A stretch of 64,000 bases of DNA from Beijerinckia sp. 28-YEA-48. GTDB taxonomy: Bacteria > Pseudomonadota > Alphaproteobacteria > Rhizobiales > Beijerinckiaceae. Both the position numbers and the translations under genes were made by a program. Shown piece by piece: positions 27,814 to 36,190 of the stretch; the stretch's first letter is position 1, and every line of letters begins with the position of its first letter. The stretch covers positions 2,080,001 through 2,144,000 of the forward strand of contig NZ_FNSI01000001.1 of NCBI RefSeq assembly GCF_900104955.1. The letters run 5' to 3'. The notes under the pieces were generated by a model. That model was not told the origin of the DNA. It saw only the letters and a list, made by a program, of their open reading frames with translations, and searched no databases.

Positions 27814-29112
27814 ATGTCGCACGGTCTTTGGATTCTCATCGGCGTCTTCACGCTCGCGGCCGCGCTCGGCGCGCCGCTCGGCTTATCGATGCTCGTCTCC
27901 GGCTTCGCCTATCTGATCGTCACCCATCAGGACGTCGGTCTCGTCGTCGACCAAACGATGAACGGGCTCTATAACAGCTATCTGCTCATCGCCGTGCCGC
28001 TGTTCCTATTCGTCGCCAATGTGATGAACGCCAGCGGCGTGATCGAGCGCCTTCTGCGGTTCGGCGCCGCGATGGTGGGCCACCTGCCCGGCGGTCTGGG
28101 CCAGGTCAACGTCATCTCCAATCTGATCTTCTCAGGCATGAGCGGCAGCGCCGTCGCCGATGCTTCGGGGCCTGGCCTTGTCATCGCGCGCATGATGTCC
28201 AAGGACGGCCGCTATCCGAGGGGCTTCGCGGCGGCCACCTCCGTCGTCTCGGCGACGCTCGGCCCGCTGATGCCGACCTCGATCCCGATGATCTTCTACG
28301 CCCTGATCGCCAACGCCTCCGTCGGCGCGATGTTCCTGGGCGGCCTCATCCCGGCCATCCTGCTGGCGGGATCGTTGATGATCGTCATCGCCATCATCTC
28401 GCGGATCAGGAATTTTCCGCGCGAGGAGCGTGTGAGCTGGTCGGCGATGCCGCGCATCTTCGGCGACGCCGCAGCCCCCCTGGCTTTGCCCGGCATCCTG
28501 CTCGGCCTGATCTATTCAGGCATCACGACGCCGACGGAAGCAGCCGCCATCGCTGCCACCTACGCCCTGCTTCTTGCCCTGGTCGTCTATCGCACCCTGC
28601 GCCTGCGCCTGCTCTTCACAGTGATCTCCGACACGATCCGCGCGACATCGATGATCGCGCTCATCATGGCCGGCGCCTTTGTGTTCAACTATGCGGTCGC
28701 CAACGAAGGCGTGCCGCAGCTCATCCAAGCGACCCTGATCAAGTGGAACTTCTCGCCGACAGTATTCCTGCTGTGCGTCGACGTTCTCTTGTTCATGCTT
28801 TGCGTCGTGCTCGACGAGGTGACTATTCTTCTGGTGATCGTGCCGCTGTTGGTGCCGATCGCCCAGAGCCTGGGCATCGATCTTGTTCACTTCGGCATCG
28901 TCGTGGTGCTCAACATGATGGTCGGCCTGACCTTGCCGCCGCACGGGCTGCTGCTCTTCGTCATGAGCGGACTGACGGGCACGCCGCTATCGGAAATCTT
29001 CCGTGAAGTACCGCCGTTCATCATGGCGACGCTCGGCGTCGTGTTGCTCGTGACCCTCGTCCCTGAAGTGGCGCTGTGGCTGCCGCGTATGGCCGGCTTG
29101 ATCCACAATTGA
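27814..29112 (+). CDS. TRAP transporter large permease subunit (DctM family)
   Basis: A 432-residue multi-pass membrane protein, the Na+-driven transport subunit. Family segments are visible: GLGQVNVISNLIFSGMSGSAVADASGPG (the SGSSxAD-like binding region), PPSIPMI-type sequence in LMPTSIPMIFYALIANAS, and VVLNMMVGLTLPPHGLLLFVMSGL near the C-terminus. It starts ten bases after the small subunit and its stop is two bases from the hydrolase start. Confidence 0.94.
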   Translation: MSHGLWILIGVFTLAAALGAPLGLSMLVSGFAYLIVTHQDVGLVVDQTMNGLYNSYLLIAVPLFLFVANVMNASGVIERLLRFGAAMVGHLPGGLGQVNVISNLIFSGMSGSAVADASGPGLVIARMMSKDGRYPRGFAAATSVVSATLGPLMPTSIPMIFYALIANASVGAMFLGGLIPAILLAGSLMIVIAIISRIRNFPREERVSWSAMPRIFGDAAAPLALPGILLGLIYSGITTPTEAAAIAATYALLLALVVYRTLRLRLLFTVISDTIRATSMIALIMAGAFVFNYAVANEGVPQLIQATLIKWNFSPTVFLLCVDVLLFMLCVVLDEVTILLVIVPLLVPIAQSLGIDLVHFGIVVVLNMMVGLTLPPHGLLLFVMSGLTGTPLSEIFREVPPFIMATLGVVLLVTLVPEVALWLPRMAGLIHN

Positions 29113-29114
29113 GG

Positions 29115-29996
29115 ATGGTTTTGGACACGATCTCGCTGCATGGCTTCACGCTCGAGCGTCAACCTGCACCACCTGTTAAAGCAGCGGAAGCTTATTCGGA
29201 CACGGCGCTGCGCCTTTCAGCCCAACCGATGCCGGGCATCGTCTCCCATCGCGATATCGCCTGGGGACCGGAGCCCTGGCAGCGCTTCGATGTCTTCGCG
29301 CCCGAGGGCGTGACACAGGCTTTGCCGGTCCTGGTCTTCCTGCACGGCGGTGGTTGGGTCGTCGGCTGGAAGGAATGGGGAGGCTTCATGGCGCCCGCCG
29401 TCGCGGCCGCCGGCGCCATTCTTGTGTGCCCCACCTATCGCCTGGCGCCAGCCCATCGCTTCCCCGTCAATCTCGAGGATTGTCTCGATGCATTGGCGGC
29501 GGTGAAGGAACGGATCGGTGACTTCGGCGGCGATGCCCATCACATCTATGTCGGGGGCCATTCGGCCGGCGGACATCTCGCGGCCATGGTCGGTCTGCGC
29601 CGTGACCTTTGGCGCGGCCGCATCGGCAAGGAGCTGCGCGGCATCCTGCCCGTGAGCGGCATCCTCGATCTCGTGCAGGCCAATCCCGCGCCTGAGAGCC
29701 TGGAAGCTGCCGTCTACAGCACGGTCCTCGCCAACCCGGCCGATGACGTCGCTGCCAGCCCTGTGACCTATGCGGCGGACCTGCGCATGAAGCTGCTGCT
29801 CGCCTGGGGCGAGCACGATTCACAGCGCGTCAAAGCCTCGAACGCAAAGATGGCGGCTGCCCTGAGCAGCATGGGCATATCCTTCGACAGCATGAGGCTC
29901 GCCGGGCTCGACCACTTTGATACGCATCTGGTGCTGCAGAATGCCGGCCATCCCTGGTACAGCGTTCTCTCGCGCTGGATCGCCGGGCAGACCTGA
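29115..29996 (+). CDS. Alpha/beta hydrolase of the kynurenine formamidase / HSL-like type
   Basis: A 293-residue hydrolase. It has the oxyanion motif LVFLHGGGWVVGWKEW, the nucleophile elbow GGHSAGGHLAAMVG, an acid in LLLAWGEHDSQR, and a C-terminal His in GLDHFDTHL. The pattern resembles arylformamidases and carboxylesterases that act on small acyl or formyl substrates. The ATG lies two bases after the TRAP large subunit, so it is co-transcribed and probably acts on the imported compound; RidA would then handle a product such as an imine. Substrate unknown. Confidence 0.87.
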   Translation: MVLDTISLHGFTLERQPAPPVKAAEAYSDTALRLSAQPMPGIVSHRDIAWGPEPWQRFDVFAPEGVTQALPVLVFLHGGGWVVGWKEWGGFMAPAVAAAGAILVCPTYRLAPAHRFPVNLEDCLDALAAVKERIGDFGGDAHHIYVGGHSAGGHLAAMVGLRRDLWRGRIGKELRGILPVSGILDLVQANPAPESLEAAVYSTVLANPADDVAASPVTYAADLRMKLLLAWGEHDSQRVKASNAKMAAALSSMGISFDSMRLAGLDHFDTHLVLQNAGHPWYSVLSRWIAGQT

Positions 29997-30036
29997 TCGC
30001 GTCGCGCCAATTTTTGCTGCCGCCTCATTGAATACG

Positions 30037-30066
30037 AAGATACGAACCATATATGGTTCGTATCTT
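30037..30066. promoter_or_regulatory. 30-base perfect palindrome upstream of the ParD-like gene (operator)
   Basis: The half-site AAGATACGAACCATA is followed directly by its exact complement. It lies 22 bases before the chosen ATG of the ParD-like gene. Antitoxins commonly bind such palindromes to repress their own operon, so autoregulation is likely. The AT-rich centre could also contain the promoter -10. Confidence 0.75.
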
Positions 30067-30088
30067 GCAACCTTACGCTGAGGATTCG

Positions 30089-30310
30089 ATGGGTATTGTG
30101 AAAATTGACGACGCGCTTCACGAAGAGGTCCGTCGCGCCAGCACGGTCATGTGCCGGTCGATCAATGCCCAGGCCGAATTCTGGATGAAGATCGGCATGC
30201 TTGCCGAGGCAAATCCGACACTGTCCTTCAATGACATCGTGAAGATGCAGTTCGAGGGCGCGCAAGTTCAGGTCGCGCAAGTCCGCGTGGCTGGCGCGCT
30301 GGTCGCCTGA
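30089..30310 (+). CDS. ParD-like antitoxin-family protein
   Basis: A 73-residue protein beginning MGIVKIDDALHEEVRRAS, a ribbon-helix-helix start, then MCRSINAQAEFWMKIGMLAEANP, typical of the ParD-like antitoxin family. The ATG at 30089 has GCTGAGGATTC upstream; an ATG at 30053 lies within the palindrome and is rejected. No RelE/ParE toxin follows; instead the next gene, one base away, is a methionine aminopeptidase. This family next to map is a recurring arrangement as far as I recall. Whether it acts as an antitoxin is unknown. Confidence 0.78.
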   Translation: MGIVKIDDALHEEVRRASTVMCRSINAQAEFWMKIGMLAEANPTLSFNDIVKMQFEGAQVQVAQVRVAGALVA

Positions 30311-30311
30311 A

Positions 30312-31070
30312 ATGGTCAAGACCGCCGACGAGCTGACGCTCATGCGAACGTCCGGCAAGTTGCTGGCCTCTGTCTTCGAGATGCTGGATGGGCAAAATCT
30401 TGCCGGCATGTCGACGATGCAGGTCAACGACCTGGTTGACCAATTCATCACGGTGGATCTTGCCGCGCGGCCGGCGAGCAAGGGGCAATACGGCTATAAA
30501 TATGTCCTGAACTGCTCGATCAACCATGTCGTGTGCCACGGCGTGCCCGATCCGAACGAGATCATCCGGGACGGCGACATCATCAATCTCGACATCACGC
30601 TGGAGAAGAACGGTTTCATTGCGGACTCGAGCAAGACCTATCTCGTGGGCAATGCGCCGCCGGCGGCGCGGAAGTTGGTGCGCGTGGCGCAAGAGGCGAT
30701 GTGGCAAGGCATCAAGCAGGTGCGTCCGGGCGCGCATCTGGGGGATATCGGTTTTGCGATCGAGCGCCACGCCAAGAAGAACGGCTATTCAGTCGTGCGG
30801 GACTATTGTGGGCATGGGATCGGCCGGGAGATGCACGAGGAGCCCCAGGTGCTCAATTTCGGCCAGCCAAGGACCGGCCTGACGTTAAGGGAGGGCATGG
30901 TGTTCACCATCGAGCCGATGGTGAACCAGGGCACCCGCACGGTTGTGACCGAACAAGACGGATGGACGGTGGTGACAAAGGACCGGAAACTGTCCGCTCA
31001 ATTCGAGCACACCGTCGCGGTGACGGCGAACGGCGTCGAGGTGCTCACCTTGCGCGGCGATGGGACCTGA
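30312..31070 (+). CDS. map: Type I methionine aminopeptidase
   Basis: Removes the initiator methionine from new proteins. All metal ligands are visible: Asp in NLDITLEKNGFIADSSKTY (two), His in CGHGIGREMHEEP, Glu in FTIEPMVNQG and Glu in SAQFEHTVAV, plus the substrate His in CHGVPD. 252 residues, normal. It starts one base after the ParD-like gene, probably under the same palindrome. Whether this is the cell's only or a second map copy cannot be judged here. Confidence 0.93.
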   Translation: MVKTADELTLMRTSGKLLASVFEMLDGQNLAGMSTMQVNDLVDQFITVDLAARPASKGQYGYKYVLNCSINHVVCHGVPDPNEIIRDGDIINLDITLEKNGFIADSSKTYLVGNAPPAARKLVRVAQEAMWQGIKQVRPGAHLGDIGFAIERHAKKNGYSVVRDYCGHGIGREMHEEPQVLNFGQPRTGLTLREGMVFTIEPMVNQGTRTVVTEQDGWTVVTKDRKLSAQFEHTVAVTANGVEVLTLRGDGT

Positions 31071-31078
31071 TCCCGATT

Positions 31079-31128
31079 GCGGCGTTTGACGATTACGTCA
31101 AACGGCAAAACGCGCTAGGGTCCTGATC
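31079..31128. repeat. Family A dispersed repeat, half copy (A3)
   Basis: Only the left hairpin is present: GTTTGACG / CGTCAAAC around ATTA (31084-31103), with the GGCAAAACGCG flank seen in inverse orientation at 40806. It starts nine bases after the map stop. Confidence 0.65.
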
Positions 31129-31146
31129 ACAAAAGTGAGGGGGACC

Positions 31147-31911
31147 ATGAAATACGGATCAGGGATTGCCGCTGTCGATCGTTACGTGAACCATGACTAC
31201 GACAGCGTGTTTGGCATGTCGTCGCAGTTCGCGGCCATCATCGCCGCCCATGTGATGAACCGGCAGAGCCAACTCGGCATCGCTGGCCACATGGCCGAGA
31301 TCGGCACCTTCGAAGGCCGGTTCTTCATCGCCATGGCGCTGGCGCTACAGCCGGGCGAACGGGGTGTCGGTATCGATACGTTCGAATGGCCGAGCCCGAA
31401 GGTGCGCGACAAGCTGATGAGCCATATGCAACGGCTCGGCGTGCGCACCGCCGACATGAGCGTTCTCACAGCCAACAGCGCTGACCTGACGAGCGCCGAC
31501 ATCTCTGGCCCGCTCGGTGGTCAATTTGGCGGTCAGGTGCGTTTCTTCCACGTCGATGGCGACCACACGCCGAAGGCCCTGACCCACGATCTCGACCTCG
31601 CCTATGCGGTGATGCACCCCAAGGGGGTGATCTGCCTCGACGACATGCTGCATCCGGGATTTCCCCTGCTCACAGTCGCCGTCTACGAATGGCTGCAAAA
31701 GCATCCCGACATGCGCGTCTTCTGCGTGATCGACCGGGAAGACATTGTTGCAGCGCCGAAATTCATGCTGTGCCGCCACGAGGCTGCCGCGCTTTACGAG
31801 CAGGATCTGCTGGCGAGTTTCCCGGAATGGCATTTCGAGGCGGCCTCGCAATGGGAGCAATGGGTGGCGATTGTGCTGACGCCGCACCCCCGTTTTGCCG
31901 TTGTCGAATAG
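31147..31911 (+). CDS. SAM-dependent class I methyltransferase-like protein
   Basis: A 254-residue protein with a Rossmann-type methyltransferase core: AEIGTFEGRFFIAMALAL is motif I, VGIDTFE the ribose-binding acid, and FHVDGDHTPKALTHDLDLAY followed by GVICLDDMLHPGFP the metal or acceptor region, as in the Methyltransf_24 group acting on small molecules or sugars. The ATG at 31147 follows GAGGGGGACC; an in-frame GTG four codons earlier is less likely. The two HD-domain genes downstream on the same strand may belong with it. Acceptor unknown. Confidence 0.7.
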   Translation: MKYGSGIAAVDRYVNHDYDSVFGMSSQFAAIIAAHVMNRQSQLGIAGHMAEIGTFEGRFFIAMALALQPGERGVGIDTFEWPSPKVRDKLMSHMQRLGVRTADMSVLTANSADLTSADISGPLGGQFGGQVRFFHVDGDHTPKALTHDLDLAYAVMHPKGVICLDDMLHPGFPLLTVAVYEWLQKHPDMRVFCVIDREDIVAAPKFMLCRHEAAALYEQDLLASFPEWHFEAASQWEQWVAIVLTPHPRFAVVE

Positions 31912-31995
31912 GCAACGGTGCAGCTTCGGAAGCGGCTGGCCGGCCATCTGGAATTGGGCTAAAAATGGACAATAACATCTTGAACGGGTGGAACC

Positions 31996-32817
31996 ATGCA
32001 AAACGCCGCTAAACTTGAATCGCAGGATGAGGTTGTCGACGAAGCCGGCAAGATCGCCTCCGCCAAAGTGACGCCGGGCATGAGCCACGACGCCAAGGAC
32101 GAACTGCTTGAGAACGCCATGATGGGCGTGCTCGATCGCAATGTCGCCATTCCTTGGTTCGGCAATGTGGAAGAATTCGCCAAGGGCGGCCCGGCGCCGG
32201 CCGGCGGCAAGTTCCTGATGCATTACGAGCCGCGGCTGCCGCAGATGCCGGAAAAGCCGACCTTGATGGATTATCTGAAAAAGCGCCTGCTCCTGAGCAA
32301 GCGCGGCGGCAACCATCTGCTGCAGAGCGCCAATCTGGCGCGCAAGAACGGCCTGCCGGACAAGCTCGTTCTCGCCTGCCTGCTGCACGACATCGCCGTC
32401 GTCGCCCACATCCGTACCGATCACGGCTATTATGGCGCGCAGATGATCGAGCCCTATGTGGACGAGGAGACCTCCTGGTCCATCCGCTATCATCAGGCGC
32501 TGCGCTTCTTCCCCGATCCGAGCGTCGGCTATGAATATCCCGAACTCTACACGCGCGTGTTCGGCGAGGATTACGTGCCGCCGGCCTATGTGAAGCAGGC
32601 CTATGACGAAGCGCGCAATCACAAGTGGTACATGTCGGCGCGCCTCGTCACGATGAACGACCTCTATTCGTTCGATCCTAACGTCAAAGTCGATGTCGAC
32701 GATTTCACCGACATCATCGGCCGCACGTTCCGCCAGCCGGAAGAAGGTCTCGGCTTCGACAACAGCCCATCGTCGCATATGTGGCGCAGCCTGATCTGGC
32801 CGAACAACTTCCTTTAG
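31996..32817 (+). CDS. HD-domain protein with diiron-oxygenase-like ligand pattern, copy 1
   Basis: A 273-residue soluble protein with an HD fold. Candidate metal ligands are His107 (NHLLQSANLARKNG), His131-Asp132 (LLHDIA), His143 (TDHGYYGAQ), His166 (RYHQALRF) and Asp222 (TMNDLYSF). This H-HD-H-H-D order, with spacings of 24, 11, 23 and 56, is close to that of the mixed-valent diiron HD oxygenases such as PhnZ (spacing remembered), but plain HD phosphohydrolases also remain possible. GHH-type phosphatase motifs such as HDxxxxxH are not otherwise informative. The next gene is a tandem copy of about 80 percent identity. Substrate unknown. Confidence 0.72.
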   Translation: MQNAAKLESQDEVVDEAGKIASAKVTPGMSHDAKDELLENAMMGVLDRNVAIPWFGNVEEFAKGGPAPAGGKFLMHYEPRLPQMPEKPTLMDYLKKRLLLSKRGGNHLLQSANLARKNGLPDKLVLACLLHDIAVVAHIRTDHGYYGAQMIEPYVDEETSWSIRYHQALRFFPDPSVGYEYPELYTRVFGEDYVPPAYVKQAYDEARNHKWYMSARLVTMNDLYSFDPNVKVDVDDFTDIIGRTFRQPEEGLGFDNSPSSHMWRSLIWPNNFL

Positions 32818-32942
32818 CGATCAGCCGCGCAGCGGCGACGACCAGGTTCACGGCAGGCGCGGCATCCCTCAGGTGTCGCGCCTTGTCATAAGGAAGAAGA
32901 CCAAGAGCAAAATCCAAGAGCAAGAACCAAAGGGAGTGAGAC

Positions 32943-33764
32943 ATGCAGAACGTCACACCGATCATCTCGCAAGACGATCTCGTCACCGAGGCCGGCAAGA
33001 TCGCCACCGCCAAAGTCACGCCAGACATGGATCACGAGGCCAAGGACGAACTGCTCGAACACGCCATGATGGGCGTGCTCGATCGTCATGTGGCCATTCC
33101 CTGGTTCGGCAATATTGATGCCTTCGGCAAAGGCGGCCTGCCGCGCTCCCAAGGCTTGCACTTGATGCATGACGAGCCGCGCCTGCCGCCGATGCCCGAG
33201 AAGCCGACGCTGATGGACTATCTGAAAAAGCGCGTCATGCTGAACAATCCACACAACAACCATCTGCTGCAAAGCGCCAATCTGGCGCGCAAGAACGGGC
33301 TGCCGGAAAAGCTCGTTCTCGCCTGCCTGCTGCATGACATCGCCGTCACCTGCTACATCCGCACCGATCACGGCTATCATGGCGCGCAGATGATCGAGCC
33401 CTATGTGGACGAAGAGACCTCCTGGTCCATCCGCTATCACCAGGCGCTGCGCTTCTTCCCCGACCCGAGCGTCGGTTATGAATATCCCGAACTCTACACG
33501 CGCACCTTCGGCGAGGATTACGTACCGCCGCCCTATGTGAAACGGGCGGCGGAACAGGCGCGCAATCACAAGTGGTATATGTCGGCGCGGCTGGTGACCT
33601 TGAACGATCTTTATTCGTTCGATCCCAACGCCAAGGTTGATCTCGACGATTTCACCGACATCATCGGCCGCCATTTCCGCCAACCAGAAGAAGGCCTGGG
33701 CTACGACGACAGCCCATCATCGCATATGTGGCGCAGCCTGATCTGGCCGAACAATTTCCTCTGA
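32943..33764 (+). CDS. HD-domain protein with diiron-oxygenase-like ligand pattern, copy 2
   Basis: Tandem paralogue of the gene at 31996: same length (273 residues), aligns without gaps, and I counted about 51 differences, most in residues 1-20, 65-78 and 97-105. All candidate metal ligands (His107, His131-Asp132, His143, His166, Asp222) are kept, and from residue 150 on the proteins are nearly the same. Changes close to the metal (VVAH to VTCY around 136, Tyr146 to His) could alter substrate choice. AAGGGAGTGAGAC precedes the ATG. The stop is three bases from the convergent P-loop gene. Confidence 0.72.
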   Translation: MQNVTPIISQDDLVTEAGKIATAKVTPDMDHEAKDELLEHAMMGVLDRHVAIPWFGNIDAFGKGGLPRSQGLHLMHDEPRLPPMPEKPTLMDYLKKRVMLNNPHNNHLLQSANLARKNGLPEKLVLACLLHDIAVTCYIRTDHGYHGAQMIEPYVDEETSWSIRYHQALRFFPDPSVGYEYPELYTRTFGEDYVPPPYVKRAAEQARNHKWYMSARLVTLNDLYSFDPNAKVDLDDFTDIIGRHFRQPEEGLGYDDSPSSHMWRSLIWPNNFL

Positions 33765-33767
33765 CGG

Positions 33768-34307
33768 CTACGCCGACAGACGAAAGGCGTTATCGCGAAC
33801 AGCGTCGATCACGGCGCGCAACGTGCGCTGTGGCGTGTGGCCTTGGGTTTTAAGCACATGCCGTTCGAGCTCGCCCAGTGCGGCGAACTGTTCGTAGAGC
33901 GCCGTGATCGGCTCGGGATCAGACAGCGTATCGCCGCCGCGCGCGCGGCAGCGCGCGATCGCGTCCTCAAGCGCCGGGCGCAGCACAATGTAATGCAACG
34001 GCACGCTCAGTTCCCTGAACGACGGCAGGAACCAGGGGCCGATGATGCCATCGACCACGACGAAGTAGCCGCCTTTGGCATAGGCTTCCGCCGCCCGCGC
34101 CAGAACGCCGATGACCACTTCGTTCTGCGCATGGGCTTCTGGCAGATAGGGCGCCACCGCGCCGTTCTTGATGAAGCGCCAGAAATCATCCGCATGAAGA
34201 TGCACTTTCGGCGTCCCCGGCTCTCCAGCCAGGGCTTGTGCCGTCGTCGTCTTTCCCGATCCTGGCGGGCCGGTGAGGATGAGAATTTCGCCTGCATGCA
34301 TTGCCAT
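33768..34307 (-). CDS. P-loop small-molecule kinase-like protein
   Basis: A 179-residue nucleotide-binding protein. Walker A is LILTGPPGSGKTTTAQAL, followed by HLHADDFW (an acidic DD like that of shikimate or chloramphenicol phosphotransferase kinases), then GYFVVVDGIIGPWFLPSF, and a lid-like ARCRARGGDTLSDPEP. It fits the AAA_33/zeta-like or gluconate-kinase-like group; the phosphate acceptor is unknown. The ATG at 34307 is chosen over longer frames because the domain starts right after it. Convergent with the second HD gene. Confidence 0.72.
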   Translation of the reverse strand: MAMHAGEILILTGPPGSGKTTTAQALAGEPGTPKVHLHADDFWRFIKNGAVAPYLPEAHAQNEVVIGVLARAAEAYAKGGYFVVVDGIIGPWFLPSFRELSVPLHYIVLRPALEDAIARCRARGGDTLSDPEPITALYEQFAALGELERHVLKTQGHTPQRTLRAVIDAVRDNAFRLSA

Positions 34308-34412
34308 GCCCCGATGTAGCGCAGCTTTCAGCGCGGCGAAATTCGGCCGTAGCCGAATCGTTTTTGTTCCTGTATTGTTCTCATCAAGCTTGAGAGAGCC
34401 TGAGGAGAACCC

Positions 34413-34607
34413 ATGACCCATCCCGAGACCCGCCCCGCTGAGCAACGTTTCACCCAACGGCTTGCGCCGGCTGGTTCGTTCGAGGACGCGACCGCCTCCA
34501 TCCAGGCGGCTCTGGCCCAGTTGGAAAACGCTGAAAATGCCCTCGAACGGCAATTGCGTGATCTCAGGAGCTATATGCGCAAGGACAGCCCCCGCGCCGC
34601 CTCGTAA
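34413..34607 (+). CDS. Small helical protein of unknown function
   Basis: A 64-residue protein with a strong ribosome site (CTGAGGAGAACCC before the ATG). Residues 24-54 (ASIQAALAQLENAENALERQL) form a likely coiled coil, and the end is basic. I do not recognise a family. It precedes radA by 25 bases and could share its transcript. Confidence 0.6.
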   Translation: MTHPETRPAEQRFTQRLAPAGSFEDATASIQAALAQLENAENALERQLRDLRSYMRKDSPRAAS

Positions 34608-34632
34608 CGCCCTCTCCTGAAATTTAGAGTCC

Positions 34633-36042
34633 ATGGCCAAACCCCACAGCACTTTCGTCTGCCAGAACTGCGGCGCGGTCAGCCAACGCTGGCAGGGCCG
34701 CTGCGAAGCTTGCGAGGAATGGAACACGATCGTCGAGGAGACGCCTGCCTCCGGCATCGGCGCCCGCGCCGCAGCCGGCAAGGGCCGCGTGTTCGCCCTT
34801 GAGGGGCTCGACGGCCAGAGCCGGGAAGCGCCACGCATCGTCTCCGGCATTACCGAATTCGACCGGGTCGCCGGCGGCGGCCTGGTGCCAGGCTCGGTGA
34901 TCCTGATCGGCGGCGAGCCAGGCATCGGCAAGTCGACCCTGTTGATCCAGGCTTGCGCAACCTTGGCGCTGAAGAAACATCGGGTCGTCTATATTTCGGG
35001 TGAAGAGGCTGTCGCCCAGGTGCGGCTGCGCGCCTCCCGCCTTGGCCTGGCCTCCGCCCCCGTGGAGCTGGCCGCGGAAACCAGTGTCGAGGACATTCTG
35101 GCGACCTTGAAACAGGGCGCCTGCCCGGCCCTGGTCATCATCGATTCCATTCAGACCATGTGGACCAGCACCGTCGAGGCGGCGCCCGGGACGGTGACGC
35201 AGGTGCGCAGCTCCGCCCAGGCGCTGATCCGCTTTGCCAAGACCACCGGCGCCTGCGTCATTCTGGTCGGCCATGTCACCAAGGACGGCCAGATCGCCGG
35301 GCCGCGCGTGGTCGAGCATATGGTCGATGCCGTGGTCTCATTCGAGGGCGATAGCGGCCACCAGTTCCGTATTCTGCGCGCGGTGAAGAACCGTTTCGGC
35401 GCCACCGACGAGATCGGCGTGTTCGAAATGACCGGCGCCGGTCTGAGCGAGGTCGCCAATCCCTCTGCCCTGTTCCTCTCTGGCCGCGACGCGTCCGCGC
35501 CGGGCGCGGCTGTGTTCGCCGGCATGGAAGGCACCCGGCCGGTGCTGGTCGAGATCCAGGCCCTGGTGGCGCCCACCTCGCTTGGCACACCCCGCCGGGC
35601 GGTGGTCGGCTGGGATCCGTCCCGGCTTTCGATGGTTCTGGCGGTTCTGGAAGCCCATGGCGGACTCAGGCTTGGCCAATACGACGTCTATCTCAATGTC
35701 GCCGGCGGATTGCGGGTGAACGAGCCGGCGGCCGACCTTGCAGCGGCGGCCGCCCTGATCTCCTCGCTGACCGGCGCCCCTCTGCCAGCGGAAACCGTCT
35801 ATTTCGGCGAACTGGGCCTGTCAGGCGCCGTGCGGCCCGTGACCCATGCCGGACAGCGAATCAAGGAGGCTGCCAAACTCGGTTTCAAAGCCGCCGTCGG
35901 GCCGGACCAGGCCAGCGACAACAGCCCTCTGAGTTTGCGGGCCTGCGGCCATGTCGCCGCACTTGTTGCTGATATTGCTGCCTCTGGCGCCGGTCGCCGC
36001 GCTCCGGCCCCACAACGGCCACGGGCTGTGGGCTCCTCCTAA
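34633..36042 (+). CDS. radA: DNA repair protein RadA (Sms)
   Basis: RecA-related ATPase that helps branch migration in recombination. The N-terminal zinc finger has Cys10, Cys13, Cys24 and Cys27. Walker A is GGEPGIGKSTLLIQ, the RadA-specific KNRFG motif is in RAVKNRFGATDEIGVF, and the C-terminal Lon-like domain carries DVYLNVAGGLRVNEPAADLA. 469 residues, normal length. Followed by cvpA and purF as in many Rhizobiales. Confidence 0.97.
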   Translation: MAKPHSTFVCQNCGAVSQRWQGRCEACEEWNTIVEETPASGIGARAAAGKGRVFALEGLDGQSREAPRIVSGITEFDRVAGGGLVPGSVILIGGEPGIGKSTLLIQACATLALKKHRVVYISGEEAVAQVRLRASRLGLASAPVELAAETSVEDILATLKQGACPALVIIDSIQTMWTSTVEAAPGTVTQVRSSAQALIRFAKTTGACVILVGHVTKDGQIAGPRVVEHMVDAVVSFEGDSGHQFRILRAVKNRFGATDEIGVFEMTGAGLSEVANPSALFLSGRDASAPGAAVFAGMEGTRPVLVEIQALVAPTSLGTPRRAVVGWDPSRLSMVLAVLEAHGGLRLGQYDVYLNVAGGLRVNEPAADLAAAAALISSLTGAPLPAETVYFGELGLSGAVRPVTHAGQRIKEAAKLGFKAAVGPDQASDNSPLSLRACGHVAALVADIAASGAGRRAPAPQRPRAVGSS

Positions 36043-36190
36043 CCGTTATTAACAAGAGGTGACGGACCGATGCTTCTTCGCTATAAGCGGGGCGCGCGGC
36101 GGAGACCGTTCCCCACAGGGACGAGTGGTGTCCTGGCATGCGCATCGATGATGCCTTGGCGTGCCAGGCGCCTGTAACGAGACGGTTTCG

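Noticed and set aside
30053..30088. Earlier ATG for the ParD-like gene
   Set aside because: It is within the perfect palindrome and lacks a ribosome site; the ATG at 30089 has one and begins the family-like sequence.
34341..34365. Terminator-like hairpin ATTCGGC-CGTA-GCCGAAT followed by TTTTT
   Set aside because: There is no upstream plus-strand gene for it to terminate; it lies in a divergent promoter region. It may be an operator, but nothing supports a specific role.
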